64,000 nt of DNA. Source: CBDFMG01 sp965221205 [NCBI: bacterium]. Its GTDB lineage: Bacteria > SM23-31. This document shows, one piece after another, positions 47,200 through 57,449 of the stretch (position 1 is its first letter; each line of letters starts with the position of its first letter). Position numbers and translations under genes: made by a program. Where the stretch lies: contig OZ244870.1 of assembly GCA_965221205.1 (NCBI GenBank), forward strand, positions 2,170,001-2,234,000, given 5' to 3'. Under the pieces are notes generated by a model that was given only the letters and a program-made list of their open reading frames with translations, did not search any database and was not told the origin of the DNA.

Positions 47200-47997
47200 T
47201 TACTGAATCTTCCGGATCGTGATGAAAAAGTCGAGGAGACCAAAACGTTTATCCGCAATGTGGGCAAAGCCGGATATGATACTATATGGATCCATTACCT
47301 TGGAATCGGCATCTGGAGAACGAAGAGAGAGGATTTTCGCTTTGCAAGTGGCAGTGCATTTGATTATGAGAAAGCCAAGAGGGATGGATATAAAAGGAGA
47401 AACGGAGAAACGTGGTATCCGGATCGCCCCGTTCACGGCCGTGTGTATACCGAACAGGAGGTGTGGGATAATTGGACTTATTTTATAAAGGCAATTGTGC
47501 CGGTGCTTGAAGAAACAGGAGTACGATTTGCCATTCATCCCGATGATCCGACCGGATATCGCGAACTTGGTGGTGTTCAACGCATATTCAGCACGTTTGA
47601 TGACTATGTACGGACATTTGAAATTGCTGATAGCCCAAACGTGGGAATGTATTTGGGTGTGGGGACCTACATTGAGGGCGGAAAAGAGACAGGCAAGGAT
47701 ATTCTGGATGTCATACGTTACTTTGGTGAACGGAACAAGATCTTTAAAGTCGACTTTCGTAATGTATCAGGCCCTATACCTCATTTTATTGAAACTTTTC
47801 CGGACAACGGCTATGTAGATATGTATAAAGTCACGAGAGCGCTGGTTGAGGTGAATAATCATTGTTCAGTGTGCGACGATCATGCACCTCAAGTGGCAGG
47901 CGGCCGCATAGTCGCCGATTCCTATTCTTACGGTTATATGCGAGCGCTGTTAGAGCGTGCACTCGATGAAGTAAAAGAGGGTGACCGGCTCCAGTAG

Positions 47998-48296
47998 CCT
48001 GACACATACGCACTTTAAAAATCCGTTTTTGTCTTAAATTTCGGAGAGCTTTTACTCCCATAGTAATATAAAAATAAGTGCTCATATAAACTTCGCGTTT
48101 GAGTGCGTGTGATGGTTTGATTTTTGCCTATTGTGCACAAGACACTTGTAGAAGCATATTATATACCTTACTATCTTCTATAAGAGTACCCTCAATGTTT
48201 TGATGACGTACATCATTTTTCATACAAAATCCCTATTACTGTCTTTTAAATTATTGACATGAGGAATATCAGATCATTAGTAAAGGATATATAACT
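47998..48296. other. Intergenic, nothing recognised
   Basis: About 300 nt after the split gene. No gene or strong hairpin. Confidence 0.35.
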
Positions 48297-49637
48297 ATGA
48301 ATAAAACAAGGATTCTCCTTAAGGTATTTTCTATTTTCTTGTTTGCTCAGGGACTTTTTGCACAGACTTTGGAAAAAGATAAGATGCTCAATTTGCTGGA
48401 TTTGATCCGTAAAGAGAAGTTTGACCATGTTCTACCGCAAGCCATGCGGGACAATACAATAAATATGTGGATTCATGTTATGGGGACAAAAAACGCCGAA
48501 GAAGGAAACCTCGATCCTCTCAGGTTAGACTTTGGCAGCAATACAGGTATTTTTATCTTTACTGATAGAGGCGGTGACAGAATAGAACGAGCTGCATTAG
48601 GCCGTGCTTCTAACACAGCTCTCAACAGTGAGGCATACGACATTTATGGTCCTGAGAGTAATTTGAATCAATTTGTATCTGAACGTGATCCAGAGCGCAT
48701 CGGTGTAAACTTCTCGGAAACAATTGCCATAGCAGACGGGATTTCATATACGGACTACCTCAAGCTGGTCAATATGTTAGGTGAAAAGTATGCTGAGAGA
48801 ATTGTTTCAGCTGAGGACCTTATAACCGATTTTCGTTCAAGAAGGGTAATAAGTGAAATTGTCTTTTTTGGGGAGCTGTGCAAAGAAACCGTTAGGGCGG
48901 TTGATAAAGCTTATGATCTTGTTGAACCTGGTGCAACCACTTTGAAGGATGTTTCCCGGTGGCTGGCAAACTATCGTCTGGCCAGAGGATTTGATTCTAT
49001 GTTCCAATTTTTGCTGCCGGGTGTTTTTCTCCAAAAACCGGATGGTAATTTAATAGTCGAAAAAGCTGAAGATGATTACGTCATCCAGAGAGGTGACCTT
49101 GTTTTTATTGATTTTGGTACAACACATATGAACTACCGTATAGATTTAAAACGAACTGCGTATTTTCTTCGGGAAGGAGAGGATACCCTGCCTTCCGAAA
49201 TTCAAAAAACTTTCGATAAAGCATTAATAGCCCGTGAAATATTTCGCAGGAACATTAACGTAGGTCTTACGGGAAAAGAAACATTTGAAATTCTCAAGTA
49301 CAAAATAGAAGAAGCCGGGTATTTTTACACAGAGAAGAATGAATATAACAAGAATGCTGATCCTGAAATAACCCAGATTAATTTTGGCTTTCATCCTTTA
49401 GGTAACAGTTGGCCAGCTGACGGTGGCGGTCCTAATATTTCTCAGCGTTCACAGAGAGCTCATCTGAAGATACCACTCAATCACCTTTTTGTCCTTGAAT
49501 TCAGGATCTATGATCCGGTGCCGGAATGGGGTAAGGGACAACACATTCTTATGGCAATGGAGGACGGTGTGACTGTTAATGAACGCGGGGTAGAGTTTCT
49601 CTATCCGCCCATGAAACAAATTCGATTAATTCGATAA
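48297..49637 (+). CDS. Secreted M24 family metallopeptidase, second paralogue
   Basis: 446 residues, signal peptide ending FAQGLFAQ. Same layout as the gene at 42849: AIADGISYTDYLKLVNML in the N-domain, then GDLVFIDFG and YRIDLKRTAYF (Asp ligands), GFHPLGNSWPADGGG (His), LFVLEFRIYD (Glu) and VNERGVEFLYPP (Glu). Identity to the first copy is moderate, so the duplication is old, while the neighbouring mannonate-dehydratase duplicate is recent. Separate transcription is likely. Confidence 0.8.
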   Translation: MNKTRILLKVFSIFLFAQGLFAQTLEKDKMLNLLDLIRKEKFDHVLPQAMRDNTINMWIHVMGTKNAEEGNLDPLRLDFGSNTGIFIFTDRGGDRIERAALGRASNTALNSEAYDIYGPESNLNQFVSERDPERIGVNFSETIAIADGISYTDYLKLVNMLGEKYAERIVSAEDLITDFRSRRVISEIVFFGELCKETVRAVDKAYDLVEPGATTLKDVSRWLANYRLARGFDSMFQFLLPGVFLQKPDGNLIVEKAEDDYVIQRGDLVFIDFGTTHMNYRIDLKRTAYFLREGEDTLPSEIQKTFDKALIAREIFRRNINVGLTGKETFEILKYKIEEAGYFYTEKNEYNKNADPEITQINFGFHPLGNSWPADGGGPNISQRSQRAHLKIPLNHLFVLEFRIYDPVPEWGKGQHILMAMEDGVTVNERGVEFLYPPMKQIRLIR

Positions 49638-49896
49638 TTGGTTCACAAATCGTACAGCCCGGGGAATATAAAATCATATGATCTTTATTAGAATGGGTTA
49701 AGGAAAATAAGATTTAACGGCGCGCTATTCAATTCAGGCAGGAATTCAATACCGCTATAATCCCCCAACAAAATATCTGAGAATTGTAAGTACTGACTGC
49801 ATTAAATTTTAATCGTTACCCTTTCCCTCATTCGCTGCTCAATACTTAATTAGGTACTTAGGTTATTTTCGGATCACGTGTTACAGTATACTTGGA

Positions 49897-50590
49897 ATGG
49901 GAGAAAAAGTCACTAGATTTATTTTTGGTATATCATGTCCCCTTTGTTCTGGGGATCGTCTGTACCGTTTGCGTGATAATCGTTTTACAGGTACTCGATG
50001 TTCTTGTAACTACAGCCCGAAGCGGTTCAAGAACGATCTTGCTCTACTGCATTATGTTTCTTTGGAGATACCTGCCAATAAAGCTGCCAGGGGTCTTGGT
50101 TTTGACTCCACGAAGGTGCGAGAGGCAACTAGATGCTTTATCGACAGGAGATTTATGATTTTTTGTGTCAGGAAGTGAGAAGATTTTCTAGCGAGATGTG
50201 ATGCACGCTGCTTTGATGGGAAACGTACGGGAACCAAGCGGTCGCGGGAGTGCCGGTACAATAAAGGTTTTCGGCATGGTGGAACGTCACGGGAAGCTGT
50301 TTACTACGATGTGACTTGCTGCTTGATGAACGAGATCATGGACACCGCTGAGCAAGGGAGTGTCTTCTACACGGCTAGATTCCGTTCGTATACATCGCTG
50401 AAGTTTTTTGGTAGACAGCGTACGGTCCGGTCATAACACATAGTGCAAACGGCCTTGAGGGGTTCTGGTTATGTGCACAAGAAAGATGCTTACAGTACCA
50501 TCGTGTTAACAAAAATCATTACCGCAAGGAAATGGAATGGAGATACAATTACAGAAACCAAAATCTATACCATCCTTTAATCAAAATTCA
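49897..50590 (+). pseudogene. IS1595-type transposase, decayed
   Basis: Zinc-ribbon N-terminus ISCPLCSGDRLYRLRDNRF (CPxC, then RCSCNYSPKRF) and DLALLHYVSLEIPANKAARG, followed by multiple stops and frameshifts. Later fragments NHSANGLEGFWLCAQE (as THSANGLEGFW), QYHRVNKNHYR and KEMEWRYNYRNQNLY match the C-terminus of IS1595/ISXO2-type transposases. No intact frame and no inverted repeats found. Confidence 0.7.
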
Positions 50591-50821
50591 CGTTAGTCTG
50601 CTTTTGATCTAATTACCTTTAATTATTATCAAATTTTATAATTAAATGTTAGCAGGCAGAGCTACAGATTTCGGTTGTTCTGTCTTTTTAATGAAACTTA
50701 TCTATTTTTCCGGTCGTTCTTTCTTTTACCAAATGCAATCAGACAAATACCATATATTGAATTAAGTGTGTTGAGTAAGATTATCATTCTTAACTCAAGA
50801 TATTAAATTAAAAGCATAATT

Positions 50822-52195
50822 GTGAATCATAAATTTCTTATCACAACTATCACTCTTATCTGTTTCATTACACTGCCGACAACATATAGTACGTTATATG
50901 GACAATCACATAACAGTGATATACACAATAAGTTTATTGAATTACTGTCCGGTGACCAAAATGTTATAGAGGAAAATATAAATATTATTAAGGAAAATTG
51001 GGATGATAGCTTTGTTACAATGATTCTTGAGGTTATTCAGTTTACAAATGATTGGGGTATCTATACTGAGTTATTTACCCTGATGGGGCAAAAAACCGGA
51101 CAAAAATTTGGATTTGATAGAAATGCATGGTTCGAATGGGTATGGAATAAAGATTATAATATGCCTCCTGAATATGTAGATTTTAAATCAAATCTTTATA
51201 GTTTGGTCTTTCCCGCATTTAAAAATTATTTTAACAGTTCTTATAAATCAGTTATCCGACTTGACGAAGTAAGATGGGGAGGCGTTGTACAAGACGGTAT
51301 ACCCCCATTACGAAATCCGAAAATGGTATATGCAAAAAATGCGAATTACCTGGATGATGATAATCTGGTGTTTGGTATTTCCATTAACGGGGATACAAGA
51401 GCATATCCGAAGAGAATACTTGCCTGGCATGAAATGTTTGTTGATATAGTTGGAGATACTCCTGTTGCCGGTGTGTACTGCACCTTATGTGGTGCCATGA
51501 TACTCTACAAAACAGAAATAAACGGTACTAATTACGAGCTGGGAACAAGCGGATTTTTGTACAGATCCAATAAATTAATGTTTGATAAAAACACCCAATC
51601 TCTATGGAATACTTTTCGGGGAGTTCCGGTAGTAGGACAGTTAGTTGATGACGACATTACTTTAGAAAAGGGAAGTGTTGTAACTACAACCTGGAAAGAA
51701 TGGAAGAGAAGACATCCGGATTCACAGGTATTGTCATTAGATACGGGTTACGAAAGAAATTATGATGAAGGTGAAGCATACAAATCATATTTTGCAAGCG
51801 ATGATTTAATGTTCAATGTACCGAAGTTAGATAATAGAATGAAAAATAAAGATGAAATACTCGGATTGCTATTCCCTGACCAGCCTGGTGAAGCTTTAGC
51901 TATTTCCGTAAAATACTTATCAAAAAATCCAATATATTCTGGAAGTTTAGGCGATAAGGATTTTGTTATATTTACGGATAAATCGGGAGCATCGAGGGTA
52001 TTTAATTCAGGGAATGTACAGTTTCAAAAATGGGATAAAAATAACCAGATAATCGATAAAAATGGCATCAAATGGGAATTATCAGAGAGTAAAATTGAAT
52101 CCTCTGAAGGAGATATATTAAAGAGATTACCTGCCCATAGAGCATTTTGGTTTGGATGGTATTCACAATTTTCACATAGTGAATTGATAAGGTAA
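50822..52195 (+). CDS. DUF3179 family secreted protein
   Basis: 457 residues from a GTG (VNHKFLITTITLICFITLP), with a plausible signal peptide and no better start in frame. The C-terminal 300 residues are DUF3179: DLVFGISINGDTRAYPKRIL-like stretch (LVFGISINGDTRAYPKRI), WHEMFVDIVGDTPVAGVYC, TLCGAMILYKTEING, GTSGFLYRSNKLMFD, LWNTFRGVPVVGQL. The paired cysteines (CTLC) suggest heme or metal contact, but function is unknown in the family. A tail after residue 400 adds aromatic residues. It stands alone between an IS relic and a convergent operon. Confidence 0.75.
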   Translation: MNHKFLITTITLICFITLPTTYSTLYGQSHNSDIHNKFIELLSGDQNVIEENINIIKENWDDSFVTMILEVIQFTNDWGIYTELFTLMGQKTGQKFGFDRNAWFEWVWNKDYNMPPEYVDFKSNLYSLVFPAFKNYFNSSYKSVIRLDEVRWGGVVQDGIPPLRNPKMVYAKNANYLDDDNLVFGISINGDTRAYPKRILAWHEMFVDIVGDTPVAGVYCTLCGAMILYKTEINGTNYELGTSGFLYRSNKLMFDKNTQSLWNTFRGVPVVGQLVDDDITLEKGSVVTTTWKEWKRRHPDSQVLSLDTGYERNYDEGEAYKSYFASDDLMFNVPKLDNRMKNKDEILGLLFPDQPGEALAISVKYLSKNPIYSGSLGDKDFVIFTDKSGASRVFNSGNVQFQKWDKNNQIIDKNGIKWELSESKIESSEGDILKRLPAHRAFWFGWYSQFSHSELIR

Positions 52196-52400
52196 GATTT
52201 GTGGACCGACATTTTTTGTTTAAAAAAATGCAAGCATTTTAATAACTGGATTACTCGGAGTCCATTCAAGGAAAACTCCCAATTATCATTTAATGCTGTC
52301 CAATATTTTCTGAACAGAAACAGTGAAATGAATAAAAATCCCTGTATGAAAGATGGCCAAGCCTATATTGCTTTTGATCAATGAGCGGAGATTATTCAGA

Positions 52401-55400
52401 TTAATCTCCACGATCCAACTCAACAACAATATAGGGTGTCTCGATTTCCAGATCAGGATATATGGCACCGTTTCCATTCTTATCCATCACTTCAATAAGA
52501 TACATCAGATCCCATTCCGGTTTGATATGGCCTAATGGTATTTCTGCTTGATAAACATCTTTTTCACCTGTGGGAAGCATGGGCAGCGTACGAAAATCCT
52601 GATGCTGGTTAACAGCCCGGTATCGCAATCGAACCCATTTAACTCCCAATATATCGTTTACTTTGGCAGTCAACATAAGCGGAACTCCAACAGCGGTATT
52701 TGTTACAGGTGTGTGCGTTACCAGAGGAGGCTGAGTGTCGTTGGTCACCAATACTCGAACGGGATTTAATCCTCCTGTTTGTGGATAGGTTACTATATTT
52801 CCTGTAATATCTTCCGCTTCGATAAAGTAGGCTAAACCCACTACTACGTCACTTCTTTTGATCATGCCATAATACATATCTTTTTCTGAGTGCTCCATTG
52901 GTACAGATTTGTAACCTTGTTCATCATTGCCATATCGAATACGTACCCGCGTTATTGATTTCGGACCTTTTACTGTTGCACGTATAGTAATATTTTCAGC
53001 AGTTTTGGATTTGCGAACAGGAATGTGTGTTATTACAGGTTCTAAACGATTTATAGACAAACTGTTTATTAACCATTTAGAATCAGAATTTGAATTAAAT
53101 ACTATAACCGCTTTGTTATCAGTTACTGTTGTTTCAAGTGTTTTTTCTACTTTCTTTCCAGCGGGAATAGTAAATTTTTCTGTATTATCAATTCCATTGG
53201 CAACTATCCACATGGGACCATAATCCTGAGGTTCGATAGAGTTGTCAAACAAAGTAAACTTCAATTGATAATGCCCATTCGGCACCTCAGCAGCAAAACT
53301 GCTGTATGTATACGTCATCGGCTCTGGTCCGTGTATAAAATCCCAAACAGTTGTCTTTTCTCCCTGGAAAGATCGATATTCGGAGCTGGGAGAAGAATAA
53401 ATGTGCTCCCATCCATAGCCTCCCTTTATGCGGTCATATCTTGTTTCAGAACTCACGGGGAGAAAACCTGTCTGGGCGTTTCCGGAACCAAAGTCAAACT
53501 TCGCAATGACATTTTGATACTCAAATTGATATTCATCTCTCATTTTTTGTAGATCAATCAGCTCATTTTCCAGTTTAACAAGTTCATCTTTCCAACTTCC
53601 TATCATATTATATGGTCTACTGCTTACATCGTCAACATCACCTCCCCATCCCATTATAAGATTATCATGATATACACCATCAGTCAGGTTAACAATATTT
53701 TTCCAGATGTCAACGGCTTGCTTATTATTGTTAATCGCATTATCAAGTGCGTTAAGGTCCTGTGTGAACTTATACGAAGCATAATTTAAACCCGCATGAA
53801 TTCGTTGAGCATGATACGCAGCAAGATATGCGAGAATCTTGAGGTCGATCATTGTTGAGACGAACTCTTTGTTATTTTGATTTCCCATCTGTTTTTCGGC
53901 CTGCTTCACGTTTTCTAACACATTTTTTGAAATGTTAGCAAACCATGCACTAGTTTGTTGTGGCCAGATTTTGGGCGATTCATTTCCTTCCAGATGGTAT
54001 TGAGCTGCTTCCTTAATTCCCAAAAATTGTTGTATGTCGCTAGGCTGTGCATCGGTATAAACTGAAAGATCCTGCCACCTCTGTTTCTCGGCCCATGAAA
54101 CGTCTGCGCTTATATCCTGAAGATTGTAAGCTACAATCCTCGGTAAGATTTGACTCGCAAAATGTATTCCTTTTTCAACAAATGGGGCAGCTTCAATTCC
54201 AAATCGATTCTTAAACTCTTGCTGCCAGACTTCGGCAGGTGTGTTCGAGTTATATCCAACCCTTCCAAATAATTGATACATATGCCAATAGCGTTCATAT
54301 TCCCATTCATAATACTTGTATTCCGGTTTCAGTATATCATAACCCTCTCCACGATGGCGTGCCATTTTCCATGCCAAAGGCTCACTCAATTCAAAACCTT
54401 TGCCACCATAAAGATGAGTGCTTTGAGCAAACCGTGCAACATAGAGAGGATCACCCCAAAGGAGCAATCTGGTTGTTCCAAAATTCCACAACCGGTAGTG
54501 CATTTCGTACCGTTTTGGGTATCGCAAGAGGTCTGCATAGCCATGACGCCTTTTTGACTGGTTAAAGCCGGTTATGTGAGTAGGGTGATAGGGAAGCCCC
54601 ATTTGCTCGCCCCAATATTTTGTTGTTAATCTAATATCTAACCCTGAATCGAGCGCAGCATCTATCATGTCATCTGTGAAGCCTTTTGCACGCATATCAA
54701 TTCTAATGTCAATTCCAGAATCTTTTATAACCTTGTGAATAATATTCCAGAAAGAGATCTGATCTGGCAGCCGAACAGCTGATTCAACATGAACCCGAAA
54801 TTGAATAGCGTCCATCTCATTAACTAATGTCAGAAACTTCGTAAAGGCTTTCTTGGTGTATTCTATCAAATTGTCGTCGGTTAATCCCCATACCAATCCT
54901 GGTGTCTTGTTTTGAACTGTTCGATACGCCGTAGAGCCGGCACTAATATGTGTCCAGAGTGCGAGAGTAAACTGCATACCTCGTTCGTGTGTTTTTCGAA
55001 TTATCATTCTCAGCATTTCAAGATTGCGCAGTTTCTTTTCTTCAGTAATACCTACAACCCGGATTTCAGGAAACCCTTCAACGTCGAATAAATATGGATA
55101 AATCGGTGCAAAATAGCCGGAAGATGCATACCCAAACATTAACACAAAAGTATTAAACCTGTTCTTAGCAAGCATATCAAGGTATTGGTCCCAAAATTCT
55201 TCTGAGAAACAAAACCGTTCAAATTCTGATTGATTTACAACCATTTTGCTGACAGCTCTTTCAACCACTTCCGGTTTTTCTTCAAAGTCTTGGACCTCAC
55301 TCAGTGGAGTATCCCTATCTTTTGCCCATCCTATGCGTTCTGCAACATCAAGTAATGCATACATCAATCCTCGTTCATCAAATCCACTGATCAAGAGAAC

Positions 55401-55766
55401 GTTTTTATCGTCCCATTGAACACGGTGTATCAACAGAGATTCGGGATGTTCGGGTGGAGGTATTCTTAAAGATTTGATTAGTTTTTCAGCCTCACCTGCG
55501 CCTCCAGTCAAACCAGCAACAATTAGAAAATCTCCTTCGGCTTCTTCAAAATTTAAAATTTCTTCAAAGGAGATTTCTTTTTCCTGAAAAGCGGCAATTA
55601 CTTTGCTCAAACCATGCCGTACAACAGGAGAGGTTCTTTTGTCGGTAATAATTGACACTGTCCCGGAAGCAGCAAAAGCAGAATGCTCATTATGAATAAA
55701 ATTGTGTGTTAACATAAACAATACTGATAATAAAACCACAATCTTGAATCGTTCAATTGATTTCAT
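52401..55766 (-). CDS. Large secreted glycoside-hydrolase-like protein
   Basis: 1121 residues. Signal peptide LLSVLFMLTHNFIH, then a GH20b/GH67-like N-domain (EGDFLIVAGLTGGAGEA, NVLLISGFDERGLMYALLDV), then a TIM-barrel-like region (RFNTFVLMFGYASSGYF, TLALWTHISAGSTAY, DAIQFRVHVESAVR) with several acidic residues at strand ends. A helical region is followed by a galactose-binding-like domain (about 740-880: FDFGSGNAQTGFLP) and two C-terminal Ig-like domains (RVRIRYGNDEQGYKS, WVRLRYRAVNQHQD). I cannot name the GH family. It is the last gene of the minus-strand cluster and the only obvious glycan-degrading enzyme in it. Confidence 0.65.
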   Translation of the reverse strand: MKSIERFKIVVLLSVLFMLTHNFIHNEHSAFAASGTVSIITDKRTSPVVRHGLSKVIAAFQEKEISFEEILNFEEAEGDFLIVAGLTGGAGEAEKLIKSLRIPPPEHPESLLIHRVQWDDKNVLLISGFDERGLMYALLDVAERIGWAKDRDTPLSEVQDFEEKPEVVERAVSKMVVNQSEFERFCFSEEFWDQYLDMLAKNRFNTFVLMFGYASSGYFAPIYPYLFDVEGFPEIRVVGITEEKKLRNLEMLRMIIRKTHERGMQFTLALWTHISAGSTAYRTVQNKTPGLVWGLTDDNLIEYTKKAFTKFLTLVNEMDAIQFRVHVESAVRLPDQISFWNIIHKVIKDSGIDIRIDMRAKGFTDDMIDAALDSGLDIRLTTKYWGEQMGLPYHPTHITGFNQSKRRHGYADLLRYPKRYEMHYRLWNFGTTRLLLWGDPLYVARFAQSTHLYGGKGFELSEPLAWKMARHRGEGYDILKPEYKYYEWEYERYWHMYQLFGRVGYNSNTPAEVWQQEFKNRFGIEAAPFVEKGIHFASQILPRIVAYNLQDISADVSWAEKQRWQDLSVYTDAQPSDIQQFLGIKEAAQYHLEGNESPKIWPQQTSAWFANISKNVLENVKQAEKQMGNQNNKEFVSTMIDLKILAYLAAYHAQRIHAGLNYASYKFTQDLNALDNAINNNKQAVDIWKNIVNLTDGVYHDNLIMGWGGDVDDVSSRPYNMIGSWKDELVKLENELIDLQKMRDEYQFEYQNVIAKFDFGSGNAQTGFLPVSSETRYDRIKGGYGWEHIYSSPSSEYRSFQGEKTTVWDFIHGPEPMTYTYSSFAAEVPNGHYQLKFTLFDNSIEPQDYGPMWIVANGIDNTEKFTIPAGKKVEKTLETTVTDNKAVIVFNSNSDSKWLINSLSINRLEPVITHIPVRKSKTAENITIRATVKGPKSITRVRIRYGNDEQGYKSVPMEHSEKDMYYGMIKRSDVVVGLAYFIEAEDITGNIVTYPQTGGLNPVRVLVTNDTQPPLVTHTPVTNTAVGVPLMLTAKVNDILGVKWVRLRYRAVNQHQDFRTLPMLPTGEKDVYQAEIPLGHIKPEWDLMYLIEVMDKNGNGAIYPDLEIETPYIVVELDRGD

Positions 55767-55805
55767 TTAAATTCTCCCGAATAACGTTAAATCTATAAAT
55801 TTTTA

Positions 55806-56615
55806 CTAAGGTTTAAGCTCCCTGATCCAAATATTCCGGAACCGGACAGGATTTTCATGGTCCTGAAGCATTATCGGTTGCTTATCCGGATGTACCTGAT
55901 ACACTGGCACCTTTTTGAATACAGTTGGTCCCATAATCTCGAAATTATCCTGCACAAGTATACCGTTTTGAAATACAGTGACATTTGCCGGTTTGACAAC
56001 TCGGTTGTCTTTAAATATTGGACGATGGAAAATAATATCATAACTCTGCCAATCTCCCGGGGCATGTGAAACATTGACCAGTGGAGGATTTTGGCCGTAT
56101 ATCGCTGCTGCCATACCTGTCGGATAGGTTTGGTTGTTGTATGAATCAAGCACCTGAATCTCATATCTGCTCATAAGATAAACACCGCTATTACCTCGGT
56201 CCTGTCCATTACCAGTGATTTCCAAAGGTGTAGACCACTCAATATGCAGTTGGCAGGAACCAAATTCCTGCTTAGTCCGAATATTGCCCGCATCCTTGAC
56301 TACTTCCATGTAGCCTTTTTCGATTTTCCATTGTGCCTTGTTGTTTTTTTCACCTACCCATTCCGAAAGGTTACTACCATCGAAGAGGATAATGGCATCC
56401 GACGGAGGAAGTAATTCTCCTACTTGTGGTACAGGCTTTATAATTGGTGGTTGTGGCCCTTTTTCATCATACATTACTTCGATGTCATATGGAGGGGGTA
56501 TATATACACTCTCGTGCTCAACACCAGTACAGGTGGTCAGTGCTGCTAAAGTTATAAAGGAAAATCCAACAAGAAATGATTTTTCTTTCACATATATATC
56601 TCTTGTTGCGTTCAC
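55806..56615 (-). CDS. DUF1080 (3-keto-disaccharide hydrolase-type) lipoprotein
   Basis: 269 residues from a GTG overlapping the stop of the glycosyltransferase (GTGA); lipobox ALTTC (Cys29). The fold is a LamG-like jelly roll: DAIILFDGSNLSEWVG, WKIEKGYMEVVKDAGN, RGNSGVYLMSRYEIQVLDSY, APGDWQSYDIIFH and ENPVRFRNIWIREL, the full DUF1080 pattern. Members hydrolyse 3-keto-glycosides made by Gfo/Idh-type or FAD-dependent sugar 3-dehydrogenases. The Gfo/Idh gene in the same cluster fits this pathway. Confidence 0.8.
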   Translation of the reverse strand: MNATRDIYVKEKSFLVGFSFITLAALTTCTGVEHESVYIPPPYDIEVMYDEKGPQPPIIKPVPQVGELLPPSDAIILFDGSNLSEWVGEKNNKAQWKIEKGYMEVVKDAGNIRTKQEFGSCQLHIEWSTPLEITGNGQDRGNSGVYLMSRYEIQVLDSYNNQTYPTGMAAAIYGQNPPLVNVSHAPGDWQSYDIIFHRPIFKDNRVVKPANVTVFQNGILVQDNFEIMGPTVFKKVPVYQVHPDKQPIMLQDHENPVRFRNIWIRELKP

Positions 56616-57349
56616 ATTTTTTCTTTCAAGTCCAGATTTGCAAGAGCTAGTAATTCCCTCAAAACACCGAAAGAATTTTGCAATACAGACAATCTGCTGT
56701 CAGGATCCACGGTCCACTCTATAGGAAACTCTCTAATTTGGATTCCCAGGTTTTGAGCACGCAGAATAATTTCTATTTCATATAAAAAACCTTCAGTAGT
56801 GCATTGCTTAAATAAATTTCGTGCTGTATCGCCTTTATACACTTTAAAACCACATTGTGTATCTGTTAAATGGGACGGTACATTAAACCAATGAACAAAT
56901 ATCCATCTGAAAATTCTTGAAATAAATTGTCTGGACCACGATTGAGGTTGTACAACATTACTATACTCCAATTTTCTTGATCCATGCGCACAATCACAAA
57001 TTCCATTATTAAGCAATTCAAGACCACTTATAACCGTAGTATACGGTACACACAGACCGCTGTCAACGCAGAGCACATAGTCTCCGGTTGATGCAACCAC
57101 TCCAGTCTTGACTGCATATCCTTTACCATTGTGAGGTTTATACTGAATTATCTTCAATGAAACAGAGGATGATACCGTTACAGATTCCGCAGCTTCGATT
57201 GTAGTATCTGTACTACCATCATCGACAATAATAATCTCACCATGAGAATCATTTTTAATGAGAAATTCTTCAGCAGCCTGAATATCCCGCACAATTTTTT
57301 TGCATTCGTTATAGACAGGTATTACAATAGAAAAAACCATTTGCATCAT
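56612..57349 (-). CDS. GT2 family glycosyltransferase (dolichyl-phosphate-glucosyltransferase-like)
   Basis: 245 residues. FSIVIPVYNECKKIV (nucleotide-binding start), EIIIVDDGSTDTT, HNGKGYAVKTGVVASTGDYV, then a DxD-like VDSGLCVPY and DTQCGFKVYKGDTARNLF. No membrane helices. The pattern resembles polyprenyl-phosphate sugar synthases, which could supply donors to the membrane GT39-type protein encoded two genes upstream. Coupled by GTGA overlap to the DUF1080 gene. Confidence 0.8.
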   Translation of the reverse strand: MMQMVFSIVIPVYNECKKIVRDIQAAEEFLIKNDSHGEIIIVDDGSTDTTIEAAESVTVSSSVSLKIIQYKPHNGKGYAVKTGVVASTGDYVLCVDSGLCVPYTTVISGLELLNNGICDCAHGSRKLEYSNVVQPQSWSRQFISRIFRWIFVHWFNVPSHLTDTQCGFKVYKGDTARNLFKQCTTEGFLYEIEIILRAQNLGIQIREFPIEWTVDPDSRLSVLQNSFGVLRELLALANLDLKEKM

Positions 57350-57449
57350 GAAGTAAGATGTTGTAACAATAAATTGAACAAAATATTTTGAAGAAGAAAT
57401 AACAGCAAAAAAGATTCAATATTTTTAGCAATAGCAGGGGGTAATAATC

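Larger units (their letters stand above)
45131..47202. mobile_element. 2.07-kb insertion with a circularly permuted T9SS sequence
   Basis: The exact insertion limits follow from comparison with the intact gene at 31711-31735. TTA is present at both junctions (45129-45131 and 47200-47202), consistent with a 3-bp duplication. Inside: the N-half of a T9SS sorting domain at the left end, a methyltransferase gene, an unrecognised frame, a UbiA fragment, and the C-half of a T9SS domain at the right end. No transposase and no terminal inverted repeats were found. Confidence 0.75.
44675..47997 (+). pseudogene. Second mannonate-dehydratase-like gene, split by an insertion
   Basis: Paralogue of 31273-32541, over 90% identical in the 3' part. 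Four lesions: a 7-nt duplication (AAGGAGG twice near 44744-44757) shifts frame after codon 27; CGA to TGA at about 45061; a 2.07-kb insertion (45131-47202) between the codons for ...TSI and LNLPDRDEKVEE; and TGG to TAG at the very end, removing the last seven residues. The 3' part (47203-47997) keeps an open frame with HPDDPTGY and DDHAPQVAGG. The multiple lesions leave no full-length product. Confidence 0.85.
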
